Origin: Cryomorphaceae bacterium
GTDB taxonomy: Bacteria; Bacteroidota; Bacteroidia; Flavobacteriales; Flavobacteriaceae
Reading direction: 5' to 3'
NCBI GenBank assembly: GCA_003331265.1
Contig: QOPV01000012.1
Span: forward strand, 1-52,624
DNA: 52,624 nucleotides
Positions 34,431 through 44,500 of the stretch are shown here, piece after piece; the first letter of the stretch is position 1; the number at the start of each line of letters is the position of its first letter. The notes under the pieces are model-generated. The model had not been told where the DNA came from. It made no database searches and saw only the letters and a list, made by a program, of their open reading frames with translations. Position numbers and translations under genes: made by a program.

Positions 34431-35417
34431 TTATACTAGATAAAAGAATGTAAAAACAAAAACCCAAACTAAATCTACAAAATGCCAATATAAACCAACT
34501 TTTTCAACCATTTCATAATGTCCTCTTCTTTCATATGTCCCAACTAAAACATTAAAGAAAATAATAATATTAATTATCACTCCAGATAAGACGTGAAAAC
34601 CATGAAACCCTGTAATAAAAAAGAAAAAATCAGCAAACAACCTGTTGCCATATTCATTACGAACCAAATTAGCTCCTTCAACAACATATTTCGCCTGATT
34701 TATTTTTTCTAGCGATTCCTCTCTACTCAATATAATTTTGTGGCCTTTAGCGTCAATTTTTTCAGTTTTAATAAGGATTTCAGAATTAGACTTAAAGCCA
34801 CTAACAACCTCCTCTAATGTAAAAGATGGTAAGGTTGGTTCATTAGAAAACCAAATTCCTTTATTACTTTCATTTTGTATTCTGTCTCCAGGAATTTCTA
34901 AAGCTATTTCTTCGAGCCCCACTCTCTTTTTGGGGTTATCCTTGTAAACAAATTGATAAATTTGTCCACCCCTAGTTTCAACAGCACCGTATTCTCCACT
35001 TATAAAGTTTTTCCACTCCCATGCTTGTGAACCAACAAATATTGCTCCCCCAATAATAGTTAGAGCCATATAAAAAACAACCCTGTCTTTCTGCATATGA
35101 TGACCTGCATCAACAGCTAACACCATTGTCACAGAGGAAAAAATCAAAACAAAAGTCATCAATGCTACGTAATACATCGGAGCATCTACTCCGTGTAAGA
35201 ATGGAAAGTGATTGAAGACTTCATCGGCTATAGGCCAAGAATCAATGTTTTTATATCTTGAAAAACCATAAGCTACTAAAAACCCAGAAAAGGTTAAAGC
35301 ATCTGATACTATAAAAAACCACATCATTAGTTTTCCATAACTAGCTTTAAAAGGTTTTTTACCACCTCCCCACAAATCTTCGTCTTCTTCTATTGTTGTT
35401 GAAATTGCTGAACTCAT
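34431..35417 (-). CDS. Cytochrome c oxidase subunit III, long form with inserted domain
   Basis: A 328-residue subunit III. Transmembrane helices occur at about 28-50, 80-105 and 115-135, then after a large hydrophilic insertion (about 135-245) two or three more. The C-terminal block FFFFITGFHGFHVLSGVIIN and the ending YWHFVDLVWVFVFTFFYLV are diagnostic. The insertion, with ETRGGQIYQF and a charged middle, is known in Bacteroidota forms. It follows a shorter subunit III gene; the two may contribute to one complex. Confidence 0.92.
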   Translation of the reverse strand: MSSAISTTIEEDEDLWGGGKKPFKASYGKLMMWFFIVSDALTFSGFLVAYGFSRYKNIDSWPIADEVFNHFPFLHGVDAPMYYVALMTFVLIFSSVTMVLAVDAGHHMQKDRVVFYMALTIIGGAIFVGSQAWEWKNFISGEYGAVETRGGQIYQFVYKDNPKKRVGLEEIALEIPGDRIQNESNKGIWFSNEPTLPSFTLEEVVSGFKSNSEILIKTEKIDAKGHKIILSREESLEKINQAKYVVEGANLVRNEYGNRLFADFFFFITGFHGFHVLSGVIINIIIFFNVLVGTYERRGHYEMVEKVGLYWHFVDLVWVFVFTFFYLV

Positions 35418-35457
35418 TTATCTATTTAAATTAAGTTTATAAAGTTACATATTTTTA

Positions 35458-36033
35458 CTATCTAAAGAAATATAAAAAAACAAACAAATACAGCCATAGA
35501 ATACCCAAAAAATGCCAAAAGGTGACTGCTAATTCAAAACCTAATTTTTCAGTTTTATATTTATTTTTGTAGTTCTTAAACATTACTACAGCCAATACAA
35601 TAAGCCCTGCAAAAAGATGAGCTAAGTGTAAAACTGTTAAAACATATAAAAAAGAAGTAGTAATGGTGCTCTGTGCTCCAGTAAAAAAATATCCCATCGA
35701 AATTAGCTCATCAAATCCTAAAAACTGTGATATCACAAAAACTAGTCCTAAAGCAAATGTTACAAACAACCACATTGTAGTTTTAGAACTATCATTATTA
35801 AGGCTTTTTTTTGCAGAATATATTGAAAAACTGCTAAAAATTATCACAATAGTACTTATGATAAATGCAAAAGGAAGTTCAAAATCTTTTAGCCAATCAG
35901 GCCTAGACTTACTTACAATATAGGCGCTCGTTAGTCCAGCAAAGGTCATAGCAATGCTTAACATTGAAAACAAAAGCATCATTTTTTTTGCTTTTATTGT
36001 TTTTAAACGAATTTCATTTTCATTTAAGTCCAT
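35458..36033 (-). CDS. Cytochrome c oxidase subunit III, short form
   Basis: A 191-residue subunit III with five hydrophobic segments. Signatures are GLTSAYIVSKSRPDW, VLTVLHLAHLFAGLIVL and the end FWHFLGILWLYLFVFLYFF. It overlaps the 3' end of the haem O synthase gene by 10 bases. Paired subunit III genes of different length in tandem are usual for Bacteroidota oxidase clusters. Subunits I and II are not in the window. Confidence 0.92.
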   Translation of the reverse strand: MDLNENEIRLKTIKAKKMMLLFSMLSIAMTFAGLTSAYIVSKSRPDWLKDFELPFAFIISTIVIIFSSFSIYSAKKSLNNDSSKTTMWLFVTFALGLVFVISQFLGFDELISMGYFFTGAQSTITTSFLYVLTVLHLAHLFAGLIVLAVVMFKNYKNKYKTEKLGFELAVTFWHFLGILWLYLFVFLYFFR

Positions 36034-36944
36034 ATATAAATTTTATCAATTACGTAAACTATTTGAACCAAAGTAAGGCACACTACGCTGGCTGTAAATA
36101 AGTTTTTTGCTGATTCGGTAGTCATCTTAGTATAAAGATTAACAGAGAAATAAAGCATTACTAATCCAATTATTCCTATTAGAATCGCAGAGAACACAGA
36201 AAGATTTAAATCTCCGGTTAAACCACTAACTGGAAAAATAGAAATCATAATCATCCATATTGTATAAAGAACAGTTTGTAATGCAGTGGCTTTGTCCTTT
36301 TTTTTTGTTGGCAACATACTTATTCCCGCTTTTTTATAATCCTCATCTAGCATCCATCCTAGTGCCCAAAAATGTGGAAATTGCCAAAAAAACTGAATAG
36401 TAAATAAAGCACCTGCTTCAATTCCAAAATTATTAGTAGCTGCTACCCAGCCAAGCATGAAAGGTATTGCCCCAGGAAAAGCACCAACAAAAACAGACAA
36501 AGGAGTGACTGTCTTTAAAGGAGTGTATAAGCACGTGTAAATAAAAATAGAAATAGCTCCGAAAAGAGCAGTTTTAGGATTTATTTTATATAAAATAACA
36601 ATTCCCGTGAGAGTTAATAAGACAGATATTATAAAAGCAACAGATACGGAAATCCTCCCTGTTGGAATTGGTCTATTTCTTGTCCTGTCCATTAAAGCAT
36701 CTAAATCTTTTTCAATAATTTGATTAAAAGAATTTGATGCTCCAACCATACAATATCCCCCAACTACAAGGAGAATAATTATAGAAAAGTCATATGAGTT
36801 TGCGGCAATTAAATATCCTGCAAGTGAAGAAAAAACCACACTGATAGCCAATCTCGCTTTAGTTAATTCAAAAAAATCTTTTAACATTAGCAGTGGTGTG
36901 TTTTTTAACGGAATGTCTTGAACTTTATAAGAACTAATGGCCAT
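36024..36944 (-). CDS. ctaB: Protohaem IX farnesyltransferase (haem O synthase)
   Basis: This UbiA-type membrane enzyme attaches a farnesyl group to haem B to make haem O for the oxidase. The prenyl-diphosphate motif NSFNQIIEKDLDALMDRT carries the NxxxD and DxxxD residues; the second aspartate motif is LDEDYKKAG; about eight hydrophobic helices are present. The start is placed at ATG 36944 (306 residues): an in-frame TTG six codons upstream (36962) forms part of the promoter -7 box, so it cannot be the translation start of that transcript. It heads the oxidase operon. Confidence 0.93.
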   Translation of the reverse strand: MAISSYKVQDIPLKNTPLLMLKDFFELTKARLAISVVFSSLAGYLIAANSYDFSIIILLVVGGYCMVGASNSFNQIIEKDLDALMDRTRNRPIPTGRISVSVAFIISVLLTLTGIVILYKINPKTALFGAISIFIYTCLYTPLKTVTPLSVFVGAFPGAIPFMLGWVAATNNFGIEAGALFTIQFFWQFPHFWALGWMLDEDYKKAGISMLPTKKKDKATALQTVLYTIWMIMISIFPVSGLTGDLNLSVFSAILIGIIGLVMLYFSVNLYTKMTTESAKNLFTASVVCLTLVQIVYVIDKIYIWT

Positions 36945-36959
36945 AAATTTAATAGGGCG

Positions 36960-36990
36960 CAAAGTTAATACAGAATAATAGAGAAAACAA
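36960..36990 (-). promoter_or_regulatory. Promoter of the haem O synthase/oxidase operon
   Basis: On the minus strand TTG (36990-36988) and TAACTTTG (36967-36960) are 20 bases apart, close to the Bacteroidota consensus. Transcription would start near 36953, about nine bases before the ATG at 36944. This also decides the start of ctaB. Confidence 0.6.
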
Positions 36991-37025
36991 TTATTAAATT
37001 GATATTTAAGCTTTTAAACTAATAT

Positions 37026-37724
37026 TTAATTTAATTTAAAAGTAACTGGAATACTAAAAGGAACTCTAACGGGCCTTCCTCTCTGTTTTCCAGGTGTCAT
37101 TTTAGGTAGTTTAGAGATAATTCTGTTAGCTTCTTTTTCAAGATTTTTATCTGGTCCTCTAGTTCTAATTCCACTGATATTACCATCTTTACCAATCATG
37201 AATTGAACAAAAACTCTTCCCTGAATACCCATTTCTTGTGCAATTTCAGGATATCTGAAGTTTTTAATAATATGCTTCTGAATTTGTTCTTGAAAACATT
37301 TTCTTCTTTCAGATTTAGGAACTCTTTCGCAACCAGGGAATAACGGAACATCTTCAATTATGGCGAAAGGAATATCCATATCCATTTCTTCTTCCATAAC
37401 TTCAACCTCTTCAACAATTTCTTCCTGGTCAGTTTCAGTAGATTCAATTATAGTTTCTTCAATTTCTTCTTCATCTTCAACTATTTCAATAATTTCAGGT
37501 GCCGGTGGTGGTGGTGGTGGTGGTGGTGTTTTTATTTGCTCAGTAATCGGAATCTCTTCATCATCGTCATCGTCAATATTTAAGGATTCTAAATCATATT
37601 GTCTCTCATAACTTTTAAGTTCGATTGCTTGCCATGAAATAAACAGTACTAAGCATAATCCTAAGGCAAACATCAGACTGCTATATTTCCTTAAATCAGC
37701 CTGAGGATTCTTTTTTCTTTGCAT
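37026..37724 (-). CDS. Energy transducer TonB
   Basis: A 232-residue TonB. One N-terminal helix (about 15-30, LMFALGLCLVLFISW) anchors it in the inner membrane. A proline-rich stretch (TPPPPPPPPAPE) and a long glutamate-rich segment (about 75-115) span the periplasm, and the C-terminal TonB domain (about 125-232) ends PVRVPFSIPVTFKLN. It passes energy from ExbBD to outer-membrane transporters; ExbBD is not nearby. Segment DVPLFPGCERVPKSERRKC is typical of flavobacterial TonB proteins. It follows vanZ by 51 bases. Confidence 0.94.
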   Translation of the reverse strand: MQRKKNPQADLRKYSSLMFALGLCLVLFISWQAIELKSYERQYDLESLNIDDDDDEEIPITEQIKTPPPPPPPPAPEIIEIVEDEEEIEETIIESTETDQEEIVEEVEVMEEEMDMDIPFAIIEDVPLFPGCERVPKSERRKCFQEQIQKHIIKNFRYPEIAQEMGIQGRVFVQFMIGKDGNISGIRTRGPDKNLEKEANRIISKLPKMTPGKQRGRPVRVPFSIPVTFKLN

Positions 37725-37775
37725 AATTAAATTATATTCTTAAGCTAAAATAATTTTTTTTTTTTAAAATAAAAG

Positions 37776-38144
37776 CTATGACGGTTTATTTTTAAAAATA
37801 TAAAAATAACTTATGGAAGTTCCTGTAAAAATTCCAATGAAATTTGCTATTATATCTGCAATCTCAAAATATCTTCCAAGTGGTAAAATTCCTTGACAAA
37901 GTTCAGTAAAAAATCCTACTAAGATTACTATAAAAACATAATTCCATTTGAAAATTTTACTCTTTAAATATCCTAACCTTAACCACATAAAAGACATAAT
38001 TAGATAAACAATTAAATGAAAAAATTTATCCCACTGAAAAAGATTAAATTCAGGTAAAGGAAGCTTTGGTATTGGAATAATAGAAATTAATATTATAAAT
38101 GAAGTATATAGTAAAGTAATTTTTTTAAACAAAACTCTATCCAC
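37776..38144 (-). CDS. VanZ-like membrane protein
   Basis: A 122-residue protein with four hydrophobic segments, and the family pattern [18 protein letters not shown] ... [20 protein letters not shown]. VanZ-like proteins have no clear general role; the name comes from one teicoplanin-resistance protein, and resistance should not be inferred here. The start overlaps the gcvH 3' end by eight bases. Confidence 0.88.
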   Translation of the reverse strand: MDRVLFKKITLLYTSFIILISIIPIPKLPLPEFNLFQWDKFFHLIVYLIMSFMWLRLGYLKSKIFKWNYVFIVILVGFFTELCQGILPLGRYFEIADIIANFIGIFTGTSISYFYIFKNKPS

Positions 38145-38517
38145 CTACAAGGTCTTTGTATGAATCAGAATCTAAAAGCTCTTCCAGTTCAGCTGGATTT
38201 TGAATTTCCATTTTAATAATCCATCCTTTTTCATAAGGGTCTTCATTGATTAATTCTGGATTATCCTCTAGCTCTTCATTCATCTCAATGATTTTACCGG
38301 AAACTGGTAAAAATAAATCTGAAACTGTTTTAACTGCCTCAACAGATCCAAAAATCTCTTCTTTTTTCAAATCTTCACCTAAAGCTTCTATTTCTACATA
38401 AACAATATCTCCTAATTCACCTTGTGCATAATCAGTAATTCCAATTATTGCTTGGTCACCTTCAACTTTAACCCACTCGTGGTCTTTAGTGTACTTTAGT
38501 TCAGATTTGATTTCCAT
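38137..38517 (-). CDS. gcvH: Glycine cleavage system H protein
   Basis: A 126-residue lipoyl carrier of the glycine cleavage system. The lipoylated lysine is K63 in [24 protein letters not shown] (11-20) and the C-terminal GWIIKMEI are family signatures. The other subunits (P, T, L) are elsewhere. It lies between sprA and vanZ, as in other flavobacteria where gcvH follows sprA, with no obvious functional link. Confidence 0.97.
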   Translation of the reverse strand: MEIKSELKYTKDHEWVKVEGDQAIIGITDYAQGELGDIVYVEIEALGEDLKKEEIFGSVEAVKTVSDLFLPVSGKIIEMNEELEDNPELINEDPYEKGWIIKMEIQNPAELEELLDSDSYKDLVGG

Positions 38518-38571
38518 TTTGTTTATTTAGTTATGTAAATGTAAGTTTTAAAAATATTTTTTCATAAAAAT

Positions 38572-41500
38572 TTATTCTCCAAAATTATATCGCAACGTCA
38601 TTCCTGATCTAATAGTGGTTTGCGGAAAGGCTGTTGAAATAGCAAATTCTGAGAATAAATGATCATAAAAAAATACTGCATTAAAACTTTTGCTTAAAGC
38701 ATAATCGGCAGAAAATTTCATTGACCATATCGATTGCCCAGCAGTAACTTTATTATCATCAATATCTAAATTTCTAATAATAGTAATATTGTCTCGCAAA
38801 CTTAAATCTGCCTTTAAATTTAGATCCCCTTTCGACACTGTTTGTCTTCCTCCAAATCCATTCCTAAACTTTAAATCTTTTATTCTATAACCCATTCCAA
38901 TAGAATAATCCATTCCTGAAACTTCAGTAAGAAGATTATTGTCTAAACTCAATGAAAGTGCTCTATCTTTTTTCAACTCCATAACAACTCTAATAGAATT
39001 TTTTAATTCCATATCTAATTTCAACAAAGGATTAAATTGCTCTACAAGGTTTATATTGGTGAATAAAATTTCATTTAAAAAATTTCCAGCTAAATCAGTT
39101 ATTTGATTATTTGAAGAATCAAATTCCAAATTAGATTTAAAATTATTCAAAGTATAACTAGACCTGTAGGAATGTCCCAAACTAAATCTTTTAAATCTTT
39201 CTTTAATGAAATCTATATTTATTAATCCTGTGTATTGAATGGACCAATTAGGTAGCGGAGTACTTCTTATAGGACTCAAAGAAATTTCATTTGGGTCGTC
39301 ACCAGAATAAGCAGAAATAAATGCAGGAATTAACACAGATTGATTATTCTTTCCATAACCCTGAGGAAAACCGTCCACATCAAATTCTCCGTTTGAATTT
39401 CCATTGATAGCAGCTAACCTTTGAGCAATTATCAATCTATTGTTCTTAAAAGTCTGAAAAGTTTCAGATTTATATTGATCGCTATCTCTAAAAGATGTTT
39501 TAATTAATATAGATGAAATAGCGAAGTTTCCAGATGAATTTGGAGACAATGGATTATACTCATTTTCAATAATTATATAATTTTCAGAGAAATTCTCTGA
39601 AAAAGTTCTATTAGCATTTATATCAATTTTTAGGTCCTTTATCCAACTCAGCTCAGCAACAAGGTCAAATTTGGTGTTGTGAACTGTTGAATATTGCTCA
39701 TTAAAGCTAGGAAAATTTGTCAACCAACCATTTTTTGCAGCTTCATATCTAATATCAGATTGACTTCCAAAAACAAAAGCCAACGTGGGTTTTGATGTTC
39801 CAAAAAAGCCTAAAGATTGGGTATATCCAGGAAGAACCTGTCCGTTATTTTCCGCATAATTTAATTTAAGCCTTGTCAAGCCTGTAGCTAAACCTACTAG
39901 TGAATTAGTTATTTTCTCTTGAATTTTTTTAGGTTTTTTCTTTTTTTCTAAACCAAGGTTCCTATAAAATTTAGCCATATTAAAAGAAGCATTAATTGCG
40001 TGAGTGTTCGCGTTCTGAATGGTATTGACTCTGCCCAAAACATTACCTGATTCATCTTCAACTTGTGCCATAGCATCTGATCCTCTTTCCCAACTAAAAT
40101 CTCCAGAATAATTATAATTGCTTGAGATAAAATTAACAAATGGGAAAAGTTTAAATGGCAATTCATAACTTAATCTAAAAGATTGATTATGAGAATTTGT
40201 TTCTCCAGTATTCCAAAATCCGTCCCAAATTTCAAATTCTTTATTTACCAGGCTATTACCCTCAGAATCATTTTGATAATAGTTTTTGACAATACTATTG
40301 TTAGATGCGGAAAAATCTAGTCTAAGAGAATTTGTCAAATTTTGACTCAAGCTTAAATCCCAATCAAATAAAAAATTCCTCTGTTGAATATCTGGCAAGG
40401 AAATTTGCCTTGAAGCATCAGCTCCCTCTACATATACTTCTCTAAAACGTTGACTATTAAAGCTTCTATTAATATTTGTATTGAACGAAACGCTAGAAAT
40501 AAGAGGATTGACATTAAATTCACTTAACCATTCTAAATATTTATTTTCACTTATAAACGTGATTGATTTAAAGGGAGTAATAACAAAAGGTTCGAAATTA
40601 AAACTGTATTGAGCGCCAGCTCTAACTGTTTTTCGAGTTAAATTCTCTATTTCATAATCATGTTCCGTTTCTTGATTGTAACTGTATGAAAAATCAAAAT
40701 TTTCAATATCATAAAACCTCTCTGGCTGGTCCTCTTTTCTGTTTTTTTTCAAACCAATCAAACTAATGCTTTTAGCTTGTTTAAAAGAAATCGCTTGTTC
40801 TCTGATTGAATCTCTTTGACTTTTTCTTTGGGCAGAATCTAATCGATCACTTAGTTTAATATCCTGATAAAAAGGATCATATTCCGGAGTTGTTACTTGC
40901 TGATTTACACTGTATGCTAATGGGATTTGAATTCCCCATTTTTCAGGAAGAAATTTTCCAATATTAGCACTCCCTATAAAGCCATACTGTTTAAACTCCT
41001 CTCTGCTTCTTTGATTTGGAGTTTTATCAATTGACCCAAATCCGACTGTTGACATCTTCCCAGAAACAGAAAAATTAGCTAAATCAGCAATATTTCCATC
41101 AAGAGACCCTAAAGCAGACCATCCACCTTTTCCATCTATTTCAGATAATCTTAACTCATTAAACCATACTTCTCCGGAGAGAATATCGCCATTTTTTGTA
41201 GATGGGTTTTTCACTCCTATCATTAATGTTTTTATTCCTCCAATTGTTGGATTACCTTTAATTGCAAACTTATATTTTTTATCACCTGGTAAACTTGAAA
41301 TTGAGGTAAATTCATCAATTCTTTGAAGATCTTCATCGAAATATAAAATCTCAGATAAATTGGAGCTGCTGGAAATGGTTAAGGCTTTTAACTTAGTAAG
41401 TATTTCTAATGGAAAGTCAATAGAATTAAAATCAGGCTCCCAAACTTGGTCTGAACTAAATTTATTTGAACTACCCTTACTAAAGGGTGTGGGTTTTAAG

Positions 41501-44500
41501 GGGACTTCAATTTGATAATAATTGTCTGTAAAATCTGATCCTAAACGAATAAATCCAACTAATCTTTTATCATAATCTTCAGATGAGCCTTCCCCAGGAA
41601 GTGTTGGACTTCCCTCTAATGATTCTGCATGAATAAACATTTTTAATCTTTTATATTGCCTCATGTCATAATCTAAATTTTTATAAACTGCCCTTGAATC
41701 CTTAGGCTGCAGGTCAGTTACTTTAATTGTCATTGACTGTTCGTTTTGTCGAATAATTGAACTATTAGAATTTATCTCTTCTCTTTGAACACCAGGTGGC
41801 AGGATATAATTTATCGGAACCCTATTTTCGTTTTCTAAAATATTTACTGAACCTATATCAAAAGAAGTATTTGGGTAATTTATATTATCTCTGTTTAAAT
41901 TTTTAGAATATCTTTTCCAATCGGTTCTAACTAAATCCAATGTAGCGAACCTTAATGTAACAGGATTAGAAAAATCTTTCAATAAAACTCTCATGAAACG
42001 AATAGATCTTAAATTATCTATCCCATTAATGGCATTAAAATAAGAGCTGTACTTACTGCTCTTATAAAACTGTTTAAAAACTGGGATTTTAAATTGAATC
42101 CATCTTGTAGTTTTTATTTGCCCATTTGGCAATTCTACTTTTACATTATCTCTAACATCACTAATAAATGGATGATTACCTACATCCATGTTTTTTTTAA
42201 TTGGAATTCTGTATTCAAAATAACTATCAATAGTATTCATTGTATTGTCCTGATTTACATCTTCAGTATCTGGAACTGTTGTGGAGCCTCTGTTACCATC
42301 ATTTATTGAAACTGGGGAGTTACCTTGTGTTCCATTATAATTTTTATATCTATTCAATATTCCTCCTTGAGTATTTAGGTAATATTGATAATTATCGCCA
42401 GCGGGATCTGAATTTGGTCCATTAAAATATTTTTCTGATTCATCTTGATCATTTAATCCATCATACCCCAAATCTTGTGCTGACCTATTATTAGCATCAG
42501 AATCAAATGTATAAACTAAAGATTGTGTGGCAGGGGAAATTCCCCATGATGAGTTGTTAATTATTTGTTGGGAATTTTGAGTTGGTAAGCCATTTTCATA
42601 TAATTTTTTACCATCCTTTAAAATATCCTCAGAAATACTTCCTAAATTAAAAACTAAATTTCCAAGAAAATTTTCGAAGGATGAATTCTCTTCAAATGTG
42701 TCTAATAACCAAAATTGAATGAACTCAACATTAGATTGTTCAAAGTTGGTTGTATTGATTTTTCTTGTAATTCCAGCCCAATTATTTTCTGTGTTTTTGA
42801 GAAATAAACTATTTTCAATATTATTATAAGGTCCTTTTTCAATCGGAATATAGTTCAGATCAAAAGTATTTTGAATTCTTGATTGCCCTTCAATTAAGTC
42901 TTGTTGAGGAAAAATTTCATCTATAAAAATTCTTCTTGTTTCATTTTTAGATAATTCATTGTCATCAATTTCACTAGGTCTTTGCCTAGTGTAGAAAATA
43001 GGGTCAATATTGTACCAGGCTAATTTAGCCCTGTAATGACCTAGCCTTAAATCGTCTACTCCAAATTCCGACCCTTTAACATTTACCGGAACACTCGATA
43101 GCTTCCATGAAAGGTTGTCTTTTAAATCAATATTAGTTTCTGCTCCCTCAAAATCATCTACATAAACAGTTGCATTTTCCTCATATCCTGAATTTTTAGG
43201 TTTTCCTGCATGTAAAAAAGCGATCTCTCCTTTAACTGAAATTACTGAGGGAGTTTTTGTTTTAATATTAGGTAATTTATTTGCAATTCTAGTTAAAAAA
43301 GGAACTTCTGTTGAAAAAATTCCATTGACTCCAATCATTGTATTATTAACAGGTTCAACACCATAATTAGCTTTTTGACTTATAGATCTTTCACTTAAAT
43401 TCATTAATGAGCCCCCCAAAATGAAATTATCATTAAATTTATGTTCTATGTTAACTCCAGAAAATCTTTTTTTCTGTTGCGCAAAAAACGAATTACTTTC
43501 AGTAGAAATCTCTATGGGAATGTTTGAACTTTTTAATGTTTGATCCAATATCTGAACTCGTCCTGCTTGATAGTTTACTGTATAATCTATTCCTTCTTGT
43601 AATAACCTTCCTCCGGCAGTAACCTTAACAGATCCTCTAGGAACATTAAACTGTCCTATAGGAATTCCACCTGAATCACCAGATGTTTTGTAAGATCCTT
43701 TTAATTGAAATTTATTTTTTTCTATTTTTTCTTCAGCCCCAGTTTTTGAAGAGTTGTAAACCTCTTGATAAACATATTTTTTTTGATTTACATTATATGA
43801 ATCGGAGTTATCGTAATTTTCAGCTGATGAGTTGGTGTTTTTTAATTTATTAAAAAGATACTCTCCGAAAGGTTCGATCGATGTAAAAATAATCAAACCG
43901 TTATTTGAATCGATGGTTAAACCAGGAACAAAATCAAAAAAACCGTCCCCGCCATTTTGAATATCATTGTTCATGTTCAAATTATCCAAATTAAAAACAG
44001 ATAATAAAGTTTTTCCATCTATTGATTTAGGCCAAATAGACGAATCTACTGCCTCTATGTAATTTAAAGGAGATGGATTTGAATAAAAAATATTTAATTT
44101 AAAGTCGTCTTTGTTTATTTGATATGAACCTATAGAATAAATATTTTTCATCATCAAATCCCAAACGGGTTGATTAATATTTGTTAAACTACTTTTAAGC
44201 ATTTTAACAATTAAACTATTATTTGAAATCTGTTGTTGTCCATTATTTTCATAAAGATCTGTTGCGTCTACTCCGTCATTTGCAAATTCTCCAACTTGAA
44301 AAACTTGGCCACCAACAGTATATTGATATGCTACAGCTAAAATTTCATCATTATTTAAAGGTTGGTTAAGTGAAATATATCCTAATTTTTTATGTAAAAT
44401 ATATTCGTTGAGTTCTAGTTTCCTTGCATTCTCCAGTACTGAATAATCGTTTCCTTCACTTATTAAATTTGAAATAGGTCCAAAACCATTTTTTACAGTC

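Noticed and set aside
37360-37611. Plus-strand open frame rich in serine and glycine opposite tonB
   Set aside because: It is the antisense of the glutamate- and proline-rich spacer of TonB; low-complexity codons keep the opposite strand open. No start context or family match.
37776-38144. VanZ-like gene as glycopeptide resistance
   Set aside because: VanZ-like proteins are widespread without the van operon; the neighbours are gcvH and tonB, and the organism is Gram-negative.
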